Origin: JAKFXL01 sp947085765
GTDB taxonomy: Bacteria; Pseudomonadota; Gammaproteobacteria; Tenderiales; Tenderiaceae
DNA: 27,900 nucleotides
Assembly: GCA_947085765.1 (NCBI GenBank)
Contig: CAMTXZ010000149.1
Coordinates: forward strand, 1 to 27,900
Direction: 5' to 3'
Positions 8,054 through 15,711 of the stretch are shown here, one piece after another. Within the stretch, counting starts at the first letter, position 1. Every line of letters begins with the position of its first letter. Under the pieces are notes generated by a model. It ran no database searches. It saw only the letters and a list, made by a program, of their open reading frames with translations, and had not been told where the DNA came from. A program made the translations under genes and the position numbers.

Positions 8054-8917
8054 CTAAACGGCCGCAGCACCAGCAACGATCTCGGAAATTTCCTGAGTAA
8101 TCGCAGCCTGCCGAGCTTTGTTATAAACCAGTTTCAGATCGTCAATGAGATCACCGGCATTATCGGAAGCGGCTTTCATCGCGACCATTCTAGCGGCCTG
8201 CTCACAGGCGATATTTTCAACCACACCCTGATAAACCTGCGACTCAACATAACGCACCAGCAACTCAGTCAATACCTCTTTGGCATCCGGCTCATAGAGG
8301 TAATCCCAGCTATGTTGAAGTTCGTTGTCGATCACATCTGCCTGGACCGGTAGCAGCTGCTCAATCGAAGGCTTTTGGGTCATGGTATTTACAAACTGGT
8401 TGTAAACCACATCAATACGATCAATCTCACCATTATCAAACGCATCCAGCATGACCTTGACACTACCTATCAGCTCAGTAATGCCAGGGGCATCACCCAG
8501 ATGGCCGATAGAGGCGCGCACATTGCCAAGACGCTTAAGAAAGGTGATGCCTTTCTGGCCAATCAGGCACAGATCGACTTCAACGTCTTTATTACGCCAA
8601 TCTCTAATGGCGCCAACAGTTGCCTTAAACAGGTTAGTGTTTAAACCACCGCAAAGACCACGATCGCTGGTGACAACAATCAGACCAACACGTTTGACTG
8701 CGGCCCTCTCTTGCAGATAAGGGTGGCGATATTCGGGATGGGCCTGCGCAAGATGTCCAATTACAGCGCGAATTTTCTGCGCGTAAGGACGCGATGCCTG
8801 CATGCGCTGTTGCGCTTTACGCATCTTACTTGCTGCAACCATCTCCATCGCACGGGTGATCTTTTTAGTATTCTGGATACTTTTGATCTTCGTGCGGATC
8901 TCTTTACCAACTGCCAT
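8054..8917 (-). CDS. atpG: F1Fo ATP synthase gamma subunit
   Basis: Gamma is the rotating central shaft of F1. The N-terminus MAVGKEIRTKIKSIQNTKKITRAMEMVAASKMRKAQ and C-terminus NKARQAAITQEISEIVAGAAAV are the two conserved coiled-coil helices; RGLCGGLNTNLFK marks the Rossmann-like middle. The frame continues upstream to 8992, but the ATG at 8917 is chosen: it is preceded by GGGAG at 7 bases, gives the family-typical N-terminus, and leaves a 13-base gap to the atpA stop instead of an overlap. The result is 287 residues, the usual length. It is followed by the tandem-repeat spacer before atpD. Confidence 0.96.
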   Translation of the reverse strand: MAVGKEIRTKIKSIQNTKKITRAMEMVAASKMRKAQQRMQASRPYAQKIRAVIGHLAQAHPEYRHPYLQERAAVKRVGLIVVTSDRGLCGGLNTNLFKATVGAIRDWRNKDVEVDLCLIGQKGITFLKRLGNVRASIGHLGDAPGITELIGSVKVMLDAFDNGEIDRIDVVYNQFVNTMTQKPSIEQLLPVQADVIDNELQHSWDYLYEPDAKEVLTELLVRYVESQVYQGVVENIACEQAARMVAMKAASDNAGDLIDDLKLVYNKARQAAITQEISEIVAGAAAV

Positions 8918-8930
8918 AACTAGGCTCCCG

Positions 8931-10472
8931 TTACCAAGTGCTGGTGGACTTGAACTTCTCCACGGCGCTACGCATCTGACCAGCGATTTCATCGTTGTAA
9001 TCAGCGGTATCGTTAAGACGCTTCACCAGTTCAACACAGTTGGCATTGATGTAGGAGTGAAGGGCTGCTTCAAAATCAACAATCTTCTTCACATCAACAT
9101 CATCCAACAGGCCCTGGTTCGCGGCAAACAGTGAGAAGCCCATTTCAGCCGTCGACAGCGGGCTGTACTGCTTCTGCTTCATCAGTTCGGTAACACGCTG
9201 ACCGCGTTCGATCTGCTTACGGGTGACTTCATCCAAGTCAGAAGCAAACTGGGCAAATGCCGCCAGTTCACGATACTGGGCCAGATCCAGACGCACACTA
9301 CCACCAAGCTTCTTGATGATCTTGGTCTGAGCGGCGCCACCAACACGTGAAACTGACAGACCGGCGTTGATCGCTGGACGAATACCCGCGTTGAACAGAT
9401 CGGTCTCAAGGAAGATCTGACCATCAGTGATCGAGATTACATTGGTAGGTACAAACGCAGAGACGTCACCGCCCTGGGTTTCGATGATTGGCAGAGCGGT
9501 CAATGAACCGGTCTTGCCTTTCACGGCACCATTGGTAGCTTTTTCAACATAATCAACGTTTACACGAGCAGCACGCTCAAGCAGGCGAGAGTGGATGTAG
9601 AAAACATCACCCGGATAAGCTTCGCGGCCTGGTGGACGACGCAGCAGCAGGGCAACCTGACGGTAAGCCCACGCCTGCTTGGTCAAATCATCATAAACAA
9701 TCAGTGCATCTTCGCCGAGGTCACGGAAGTACTCACCCATGGTGCAACCGGCGTAAGGGGCAATAAACTGTAGTGCTGCGGAGTCAGAGGCTGTTGCAGC
9801 AACAATGATGGTATGCGCCAGGGCGCCATGCTCTTCAAGCTTACGTACTACGTTAGCAACTGAAGATGCCTTCTGGCCGATGGCGACATAGATACACTTA
9901 ACACCGGTGCCCTTCTGATTGATGATGGCATCAATCGCAACAGCCGTCTTACCGGTCTGGCGGTCACCGATGATCAATTCGCGCTGACCACGGCCAACCG
10001 GAACCATTGCATCAATGGCCTTCAGACCTGTCTGCATTGGCTGATCAACAGACTTACGCCACAGTACACCTGGAGCAACCTTCTCAATAGGAGAGGTGCA
10101 CTTGGTATTGATCGGGCCTTTACCATCAATGGGGTTACCCAGCGCATCAACCACACGACCCAACAGTTCCGGGCCGGTTGGCACTTCAAGAATACGACCA
10201 GTGCACTTGACCGTGTCACCTTCAGCAATGTGCTGATACGGACCCAGGATAACGGCGCCAACGGAGTCGCGCTCCAGGTTGAGAGCCATACCAAAGGTAT
10301 TACCTGGGAACTCAAGCATTTCACCGGACATGACATCTGACATGCCGTGGATGCGTGCGATACCATCCATCAAGCTGACCACAGTACCTTCAGTACGGGC
10401 CTCGGTCACAGCTTCGAAACTCTTGATGCGCGACTTGATCAGATCACTGATCTCTGCGGGATTGAGTTGCAT
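8931..10472 (-). CDS. atpA: F1Fo ATP synthase alpha subunit
   Basis: This is the regulatory nucleotide-binding subunit of the F1 hexamer. Walker A is GDRQTGKT (about residue 170). The arginine finger that completes the beta active site sits in SVSRVGGAAQTK. The start MQLNPAEISDLIKSRI is the typical N-terminus that binds delta. Length 513 equals E. coli. GAGGA is the ribosome-binding site in front of the ATG, 27 bases after the atpH stop. No unusual features. Confidence 0.98.
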   Translation of the reverse strand: MQLNPAEISDLIKSRIKSFEAVTEARTEGTVVSLMDGIARIHGMSDVMSGEMLEFPGNTFGMALNLERDSVGAVILGPYQHIAEGDTVKCTGRILEVPTGPELLGRVVDALGNPIDGKGPINTKCTSPIEKVAPGVLWRKSVDQPMQTGLKAIDAMVPVGRGQRELIIGDRQTGKTAVAIDAIINQKGTGVKCIYVAIGQKASSVANVVRKLEEHGALAHTIIVAATASDSAALQFIAPYAGCTMGEYFRDLGEDALIVYDDLTKQAWAYRQVALLLRRPPGREAYPGDVFYIHSRLLERAARVNVDYVEKATNGAVKGKTGSLTALPIIETQGGDVSAFVPTNVISITDGQIFLETDLFNAGIRPAINAGLSVSRVGGAAQTKIIKKLGGSVRLDLAQYRELAAFAQFASDLDEVTRKQIERGQRVTELMKQKQYSPLSTAEMGFSLFAANQGLLDDVDVKKIVDFEAALHSYINANCVELVKRLNDTADYNDEIAGQMRSAVEKFKSTSTW

Positions 10473-10499
10473 AACGTTCGTCCTCTATATCGATTCGGT

Positions 10500-11036
10500 T
10501 TAAGGCAGCATTGCCTTGGCAAGCTGCGTCAGGCGGCTAGCGGCCGAGCCATCGATCACCAAGTCACCAGTGCGAATAATTGCACCACCCAACAGGCTTT
10601 CGTCGACCTTGCAGACCAGCTCAACATTACGTCCAAGACGGCGCGTGAGTGCGGCAGTAATTGCCTTCTGCTGATCATCGGTCAGCGGCATGGCAGAGAT
10701 CGCCTCAGCCTCGACGCTGCCTTCAGCTTCAGCACGGCACAGCTCGTACAACGCGAAAATTTCCGCCACCACGCCAATCCGGCCGTTTTCCACCAGGAGC
10801 GTGACAAGATTTTTTCCGGTTGCATCAAATTGATTGCCGCAGATGTCTAGAATCAGCTGAGCCAGCTGCTCCTTACTCACCTTTGGGTTACCAATGAAAG
10901 CGGCCATTTCTGGGGCCGCAATCACTGTACTAACCAGCTGCAATTTGTCTGACCAGCCCTTCAAATCCCCTTGCTCTTGGGCAAGCTTGAAGACTGCCTC
11001 GGCATAGGGTCGTGCGATTGTGGTATTTTCGGCCAT
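10500..11036 (-). CDS. atpH: F1Fo ATP synthase delta subunit
   Basis: Delta joins the peripheral stalk (AtpF dimer) to the top of F1. The 178 residues start MAENTTIARPYAEAVFKLA, the family N-terminal helix. The C-terminal half carries the conserved block VDESLLGGAIIRTGDLVIDGSAASRLTQLAKAM. It lies 12 bases after atpF and 27 bases before atpA. Length and motif order are normal for the OSCP/delta family. Confidence 0.96.
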   Translation of the reverse strand: MAENTTIARPYAEAVFKLAQEQGDLKGWSDKLQLVSTVIAAPEMAAFIGNPKVSKEQLAQLILDICGNQFDATGKNLVTLLVENGRIGVVAEIFALYELCRAEAEGSVEAEAISAMPLTDDQQKAITAALTRRLGRNVELVCKVDESLLGGAIIRTGDLVIDGSAASRLTQLAKAMLP

Positions 11037-11048
11037 TTGGGTGCGACC

Positions 11049-11519
11049 TTATATCTGCGTAACCAGGTCCTTAATCAGGTTCTCGTGCGCCGTAGCGTCG
11101 ATCTCCTTTTTAAGGATGCGCCCAGCACCGGCGACAGCCAGGCCAACGACCTGTCCACGCAACTGCTCTTTGGCACGATTAACTTCCTGGTCGATTTCCG
11201 CACTAGCAGCGGCCAATAGACGGTCGCCCTCTGTACGGGCCTTGTCTTTAGACTCATCAACAATATCGCTGGCACGTTTTTGTGCTAGAGCGATAATGTC
11301 GGCAGCCTGCTGTTTAGCTTCGACAATTTTCTCTTTTGCGGCCTTCTCAGCCAGTACCTGCTCATGCTTACCGCGTTCAGCGGCAGCAAGACCGTCAGCA
11401 ATCTGCTTCTTGCGCGCTTCCAGCGCAGTCATGATCGGTGGCCACACAAATTTCATTGTGAACCAGACGAACAGGAAAAAAGCGATAGATTGCCCTATCA
11501 GGGTTGCATTTATGTTCAT
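11049..11519 (-). CDS. atpF: F1Fo ATP synthase subunit b (peripheral stalk)
   Basis: This is the membrane-anchored stator subunit. The N-terminus MNINATLIGQSIAFFLFVWFTMKFVWPPI is the single membrane helix. The rest is a long, charged, Ala- and Glu-rich helix that dimerises (AERGKHEQVLAEKAAKEKIVEAKQQA) and ends ATAHENLIKDLVTQI, the delta-binding tip. The 156 residues match the E. coli length exactly. Only one atpF copy is present, as expected for a gammaproteobacterium; there is no b' subunit gene. A 60-base gap separates it from atpE upstream. Confidence 0.97.
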   Translation of the reverse strand: MNINATLIGQSIAFFLFVWFTMKFVWPPIMTALEARKKQIADGLAAAERGKHEQVLAEKAAKEKIVEAKQQAADIIALAQKRASDIVDESKDKARTEGDRLLAAASAEIDQEVNRAKEQLRGQVVGLAVAGAGRILKKEIDATAHENLIKDLVTQI

Positions 11520-11579
11520 GACAGAACCTTAATAAGCTTGTCCGATGGATGTTTGATATGTTTAACCAACACTACCCAA

Positions 11580-11828
11580 TTAACCGCCAGCTACGGCGAA
11601 CAGGATGTACATGGAGATACCAACAGCGATCATAGGCACGGCATCAACCAGACCCATAACGATAAAGAACTGGGTACGCAACATTGGAATGAACTCAGGC
11701 TGACGGGCAGCACCTTCAAGGAAACGGCCACCGAGGATACCGATACCGACTGCAGCGCCCAAGGCACCCAAACCCATCATGATTGCGCCAGCGACATACA
11801 GCATAGCTTGACCCATTTCGATTTCCAT
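11580..11828 (-). CDS. atpE: F1Fo ATP synthase subunit c (proton-binding rotor ring)
   Basis: Subunit c forms the rotor ring; each copy is a two-helix hairpin with one ion-binding carboxylate. The 82 residues show helix 1 (VGIGILGG glycine pattern), the polar loop ARQPE, and helix 2 with the essential Asp62 (VMGLVDAVPMIAVG). The surroundings of Asp62 (Ala and Val rather than the Glu plus Ser/Thr set of sodium-type rings) point to proton coupling. TAGGAG precedes the ATG at 11828 by 6 bases; a second Met at residue 5 lacks such a site. An unusually U-rich leader precedes the gene. Confidence 0.97.
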   Translation of the reverse strand: MEIEMGQAMLYVAGAIMMGLGALGAAVGIGILGGRFLEGAARQPEFIPMLRTQFFIVMGLVDAVPMIAVGISMYILFAVAGG

Positions 11829-11900
11829 TTTCTTCTCCTATTTACTAAAAGTTAAAGTTTAAAAATTACAAAGTTAAACGTAGTTAATATTAAGTGCAGA
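11829..11900 (-). promoter_or_regulatory. U-rich leader in front of atpE, likely translation enhancer
   Basis: The 72 bases between atpB and atpE read in the mRNA as a U/A-rich stretch (TTTAACTTTGTAATTTTTAA and a second TTTAACTTT), ending in TAGGAGAAGAAA before the ATG. In E. coli a U-rich atpE leader is known to raise translation so that c is made in about tenfold excess over other subunits. The same role here is inferred from composition and place. Confidence 0.5.
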
Positions 11901-12749
11901 TCAATGGTGTTCCTGATGTGCCATATCCATATAAACGATGGTCAGGGTCATAAAGATAAACGCCTGCAAGAGCACGATCAGAATATGGAATATCGCCCAT
12001 CCCAGTTGCAGCAGCACACCAAAACCGGCCAGAACCATGCTAGTACTAAACATTACTGCAATCAGGATGAAGATCATCTCGCCAGCGTAAAGGTTACCGA
12101 AGAGACGCAGTGCCAGAGAGATGGGTTTAGAGATCAGCGACACACCTTCCAGGAAAATATTGACCGGCAGACCAAACTTGCCAAACGGTTGCAGGGTCAA
12201 TTCACCAACAAAACCGCCCAATCCTTTGACCTTTACACTGTAATAAAGAATCAACCAGAAAACCCCCAACGCCATACCGAAGGTAGCATTAGGATCGGTG
12301 GTTGGAACCACCTTGAGGAACGGAATGCCGACTGCAGAAGCTGCCAGTGGCAGCCAGTCAATCGGCACAAGATCCATCAGATTCATCAACAATATCCAGC
12401 AAAAAACACTCAGCGCCATGGGCGCGACCATATTGTTTTTACCGGAGAAGGAGCCGCGGACGCTGGTATCAACAAACTCAACAATCCACTCAACAAAATT
12501 TTGCATACCGCCGGGCACGCCCGCAGTAATGTTCTTGGCAACACGACCAAACACAAACAGGAACAACACGCCCAGACCAATCGAAAAGAGCATGGTATCG
12601 ACATGGATCGCCCAGAAACCCATCTGCGCCGCCTCTTCGTGGCTGGCGGCAATGCCCCAGCTACCGTCGGTGTGCTGACCATAGGTAAGGTTGCTTAAGT
12701 GGTGCTTTATATAAGCAGAGGATGTAAGTGCTTCTGTTTCACTGGCCAT
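11901..12749 (-). CDS. atpB: F1Fo ATP synthase subunit a
   Basis: This is the integral-membrane stator subunit that forms the two proton half-channels against the c-ring. The 282 residues contain several hydrophobic helices. The essential Arg is Arg215 in SLALRLFGNLYAGEMI, and the last helix region ends FHILIVLLQAFIFMTLTIVYM. MDLVPIDWLP in the middle is typical of proteobacterial subunit a. An N-terminal stretch of about 45 polar residues (HHLSNLTYG, WGIAASHEEAAQM) precedes the first helix, slightly longer than in E. coli (271 residues total). It starts 2 bases after the atpI stop. Confidence 0.97.
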   Translation of the reverse strand: MASETEALTSSAYIKHHLSNLTYGQHTDGSWGIAASHEEAAQMGFWAIHVDTMLFSIGLGVLFLFVFGRVAKNITAGVPGGMQNFVEWIVEFVDTSVRGSFSGKNNMVAPMALSVFCWILLMNLMDLVPIDWLPLAASAVGIPFLKVVPTTDPNATFGMALGVFWLILYYSVKVKGLGGFVGELTLQPFGKFGLPVNIFLEGVSLISKPISLALRLFGNLYAGEMIFILIAVMFSTSMVLAGFGVLLQLGWAIFHILIVLLQAFIFMTLTIVYMDMAHQEHH

Positions 12750-12751
12750 CG

Positions 12752-13132
12752 TTATTGATCCACATTAAATTTTAACAAGTATTTTGTTAGCACAATCGCC
12801 ATTTGGCCCGCGATAAACCCCACCAATAAACCCAGTGGATTTAGCTTCAGCGCAACCAGTCCGATCAAGAACAGGGCGACCGTTGAAAAAATCCGCTCAG
12901 CCGCACAGCGATAAACAATCCGCAAGATGCGCTCCGCGTCTTCCTTAGCAATTCGTTCGGCACGCCGCATATGCCAGAGCTGTAACAACGTGTTTGAGGC
13001 AACGATCAAGCCACCAAAAAGCGCGGCTATCGCCACAGGCTTGCCTGACAGGGCCCCCGCCACTGCGGTGATCACAGCAGTAATTATCAGCTGTATCAGT
13101 AGTACATTTCGCGTATCACGTTCTATTGCCAT
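12752..13132 (-). CDS. atpI: ATP synthase protein I (AtpI/UncI)
   Basis: This is a small membrane protein of 126 residues with four hydrophobic segments (VLLIQLIITAVITAVAGAL, AIAALFGGLIVASNTL, IFSTVALFLIGLVAL, LLVGFIAGQMAIVL). This is the pattern of the proteobacterial AtpI family, thought to help c-ring assembly and not required for catalysis. It is the first gene of the atp operon; AGGAGA lies directly before its ATG and the operon promoter about 80 bases upstream. The match is by topology, size and place more than by strict motifs. Confidence 0.88.
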   Translation of the reverse strand: MAIERDTRNVLLIQLIITAVITAVAGALSGKPVAIAALFGGLIVASNTLLQLWHMRRAERIAKEDAERILRIVYRCAAERIFSTVALFLIGLVALKLNPLGLLVGFIAGQMAIVLTKYLLKFNVDQ

Positions 13133-13215
13133 AGGAGATTTGCTTTTTTATTTTTATGGGCTCAGTGCCTTAATCAGCAGCGCCTGTGCAAACCAGCCTC
13201 CTACAGTCGCCGCGA

Positions 13216-13244
13216 AGTATAAAGACAACTGTCCGATGGGTCAA
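13216..13244 (-). promoter_or_regulatory. Sigma70-type promoter of the atp operon
   Basis: On the minus strand TTGACC (13239-13244) and TATACT (13216-13221) are separated by exactly 17 bases, each box matching the consensus in 5 of 6 positions. This would start transcription near 13208 and give a leader of roughly 75 bases before atpI. It is the best promoter match seen in the window. Readthrough from parB remains possible because no clear terminator was found in between. Confidence 0.75.
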
Positions 13245-13306
13245 CGTCCCCTGGAGAAAAAGGGGCTAGATATCGAAGGGCTTTTGCCAGATCCACCCCA
13301 TTTACG

Positions 13307-14233
13307 CTATTTAATATGAGCAAGAATCCCATCCAGCTCATCCAGGCTGCTGTACTGGATCACGAGCTTGCCCTTGCCCGAGGCACCGTGCTGAAATTTG
13401 ACGGCGGCGCCAATGCGCTGCGATAGCTCATCTTGCAACTGACGGATATCGGGGTCCTCGCGCACCACGGGCTTCTGCCCGCCTGACTCGGCCTGAAGGC
13501 GGCGCACCAGCTGCTCGGTCTCACGTACCGACATGCCTTTGGCAACCACGGTTCGTGCGGCGCTGCGCTGCTGCTCACCGGCCAGGGCGAGCAGGGCGCG
13601 GGCGTGGCCCATCTCCATGTCACCATGTTCGAGCATGGTCTTGACCTCATCCTCCAGCTCCAGCAGGCGCAACAGGTTGGAGACGGCGGCACGCGAGCGG
13701 CCCACCGCATCGGCGGTCTGCTGATGGGTCAGCTCAAACTCCTGGATCAGACGCAGCAGGGCGCCGGCCTCTTCCATGGGGTTGAGATCTTCGCGCTGGA
13801 TGTTTTCGATCAGCGCCATGGCCATGGCGGCCTGGTCCGGCACGTCGCGAATGATACAGGGGACCTCGTGCAGACCCGCCATCTGCGAGGCACGCCAACG
13901 CCGCTCACCGGCGATGATTTCGTAACGCTTGCCATCGATGGGGCGGACCACAATCGGCTGCACCACACCCTGGGCCTTAATCGAGTCGGCCAGCTCTTGC
14001 AGGGTTTCGGGGTGCATGTCGAGACGCGGCTGATACTTACCACGCTGCATCAAGTCGACCGGCAATTTTTTCAGGATTGCTGCACCCGGCCCACCGGCAT
14101 CGATCGACTGTGAGGGGCTTTGCGCCTCATCTTGATCAGCGGCTGGCAGGTCGGCCAGCGCTACTGGCGCCGCCTTGGCGCTCGCCAGCAGCTCATTCAA
14201 GCCACGTCCCAATCCCCGTTTTTTTGTCGCCAT
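13307..14233 (-). CDS. parB: ParB-family chromosome partition protein
   Basis: ParB binds parS near the origin, spreads as a CTP-dependent clamp and works with ParA in chromosome segregation. The N-terminal tail MATKKRGLGRGLNELL is the short ParA-interacting segment typical of chromosomal ParB. The CTP-binding/CTPase domain has GERRWRA (109-115) and ENIQREDLNP (143-152). A helix-turn-helix follows (TADAVGRSRAAVSNLLRLL), then a C-terminal dimerisation domain ending in GILAHIK. Length 308 is normal. It follows parA by 15 bases on the same strand. No perfect parS was found in the window, so its site should lie elsewhere. Confidence 0.96.
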   Translation of the reverse strand: MATKKRGLGRGLNELLASAKAAPVALADLPAADQDEAQSPSQSIDAGGPGAAILKKLPVDLMQRGKYQPRLDMHPETLQELADSIKAQGVVQPIVVRPIDGKRYEIIAGERRWRASQMAGLHEVPCIIRDVPDQAAMAMALIENIQREDLNPMEEAGALLRLIQEFELTHQQTADAVGRSRAAVSNLLRLLELEDEVKTMLEHGDMEMGHARALLALAGEQQRSAARTVVAKGMSVRETEQLVRRLQAESGGQKPVVREDPDIRQLQDELSQRIGAAVKFQHGASGKGKLVIQYSSLDELDGILAHIK

Positions 14234-14248
14234 GATCTCTATAACTCT

Positions 14249-15046
14249 CTAAATTGCCTGGGCGGTTTGTGCTGCCGCCGCTTTGCGTTGCTTGCCCAAA
14301 ATTTCACCCGCCAGCGCCAGATAGGCCATCGTACCGGTGCAGGCCTTGTCGTAAATGATGACGGGCAGACCGTGGCTCGGGGCCTCGGCCAGACGGATGT
14401 TGCGCGGGATAACAGTGCGGTAGAGCTTGTCGCCAAAGTGGCTGGCGAGCTGCTCCGAAACATCCACTGCAAGATTGTTGCGGGCATCATACATGGTGCG
14501 CAGCAACCCTTCGATGTGCAGGTCCGGGTTGCTGGTGATACGCACCTGCTCAATGGTATCGAGCAGGGCCGAGAGCCCTTCCAGTGCGTAGTACTCACAC
14601 TGCATCGGGATCAGCACCGATTTGGCCGCCACCAGGGCGTTGACCGTCAGCATGTTCAGCGATGGCGGGCAGTCGATCAGAATAAAGTCATAATTCGCCT
14701 CCACCTCGGCCAGGGCGCGCTTGAGCTGCAACTCGCGCTCCGGCATGTTGATCAGTCCAACCTCGGCGGCGGTCAGGTCGGCATTGGCGGGGATCAGGTG
14801 GTAACCCGCGACGCTGGCGTCGACAATCACCGCACCGATCGTCGCCTCGCCCAGCAGCAGTTCGCAACTGCTGAGTTCAACCTCGGCCTTGTTAACTCCG
14901 CTGCCCATGGTGGTATTGCCCTGCGGGTCCAGATCAACCAGCAGCACCCGACGCTTGGTTGCCGCCAGCGATGCCGCCAGGTTGATGCTGGTGGTGGTCT
15001 TACCAACACCACCCTTCTGATTGGTTATTGCGATGATCTTGGCCAT
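14249..15046 (-). CDS. parA: ParA-family chromosome partition ATPase (Soj)
   Basis: ParA is the nucleoid-bound ATPase that moves ParB-parS complexes. The deviant Walker A motif KGGVGKTTT starts at Lys11 and includes Lys16. It is followed by LLVDLDPQGNTTMG (A') and the Walker B-like FILIDCPPSLNMLTVNAL. The C-terminal part has VIPRNIRLAEAPSHGLPVIIYD, characteristic of chromosomal Soj/ParA. Length is 265 residues without an N-terminal DNA-binding extension, so this is the chromosomal rather than the plasmid P1 type. It lies 23 bases after rsmG. The Shine-Dalgarno before the ATG is weak. Confidence 0.97.
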   Translation of the reverse strand: MAKIIAITNQKGGVGKTTTSINLAASLAATKRRVLLVDLDPQGNTTMGSGVNKAEVELSSCELLLGEATIGAVIVDASVAGYHLIPANADLTAAEVGLINMPERELQLKRALAEVEANYDFILIDCPPSLNMLTVNALVAAKSVLIPMQCEYYALEGLSALLDTIEQVRITSNPDLHIEGLLRTMYDARNNLAVDVSEQLASHFGDKLYRTVIPRNIRLAEAPSHGLPVIIYDKACTGTMAYLALAGEILGKQRKAAAAQTAQAI

Positions 15047-15069
15047 GGGCTAGTCACTATTTAAATTCA

Positions 15070-15711
15070 TTATTGATCCACGACTCGGGCCACGATGGCC
15101 AGATGTCGCTCCGCCCCCAGCGCGGGGACCGCCAGGGTGTGCACCGTCTCAAGCCGGTACTCTGGCGGCATTTCAGCCAGTTCGGCTAATTCATCATGGG
15201 GATATAGCCCCTTCATCGCCAGAAACCGCCCACCCGGCGCTGCCAGATGGCCCGCCACTGCCAACATGTCGGCAATGGTGGCAAAGGCACGCGAGATTAC
15301 TTGCTCAAACCCCGGCTCAGGGCGAAATTCCTCAGCCCTGGCGCTGACAACGGTGACATTTTTCAACCCCAGCTCAATCGCCGCCTGGGTACGAAAGCCA
15401 CCCTTTTTGCCATTGCTGTCGAGCAGTGTGAAGTGGCAATCGGGCAACATGATGGCCAGCGGTATGCCCGGCAGTCCGGCGCCGCTGCCAACATCAACCA
15501 CGCGCGGCCCGCTAATGTACGGCAACACCGAAAGGCTGTCGAGCAGGTGCAGCGCCACCAGGTTGTCAGAGGCACGCCGCGAGATGAGGTTATAGACCTT
15601 GTTCCACTTCAGCAGCAGGGCCAGATAGTGCAGCAGCGCATCCTCCTGCTCGCGAGTCAGGGCGATGCTCATACAGGCAGCCCCCTCCCGTAGCGCTTGG
15701 CGTCCGTCCAT
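15070..15711 (-). CDS. rsmG: 16S rRNA (guanine527-N7)-methyltransferase RsmG
   Basis: RsmG (GidB) methylates G527 of 16S rRNA using S-adenosylmethionine; its loss gives low-level streptomycin resistance in several bacteria. The SAM-binding motif I is VVDVGSGAGLPGIPLAIMLP. WNKVYNLISRR and HLLDSLSVLPYI precede it, as in all RsmG proteins, and KKGGFRTQAAIELGL follows. The start used is ATG at 15711, whose A is shared with the mnmG stop (TGATG), suggesting coupling. A TTG one codon earlier or an ATG at 15672 are alternatives. The length of 213 residues suits the family. Confidence 0.96.
   Translation of the reverse strand: MDGRQALREGAACMSIALTREQEDALLHYLALLLKWNKVYNLISRRASDNLVALHLLDSLSVLPYISGPRVVDVGSGAGLPGIPLAIMLPDCHFTLLDSNGKKGGFRTQAAIELGLKNVTVVSARAEEFRPEPGFEQVISRAFATIADMLAVAGHLAAPGGRFLAMKGLYPHDELAELAEMPPEYRLETVHTLAVPALGAERHLAIVARVVDQ

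Noticed and set aside
8918..8992. Longer start for atpG at 8992
   Set aside because: It would overlap atpA by 62 bases and add 25 residues absent from the family; the ATG at 8917 has its own Shine-Dalgarno.
9344..9353. CACGTGAAAC within atpA resembles half of a parS site
   Set aside because: Only one half matches (about 10 of 16 positions). The bases encode the conserved SVSRVGG arginine-finger segment of AtpA, so the likeness is explained by coding.
11904..12698. Long plus-strand frame (264 codons) opposite atpB
   Set aside because: Its protein is a run of Gln, His and Asn typical of the antisense of a membrane protein, and atpB is certain.
13247..13264. CCCCT...AGGGG hairpin between parB and the atp promoter as terminator
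   Set aside because: The stem is only 5 bp with an 8-base loop, and no T-run follows on the minus strand.
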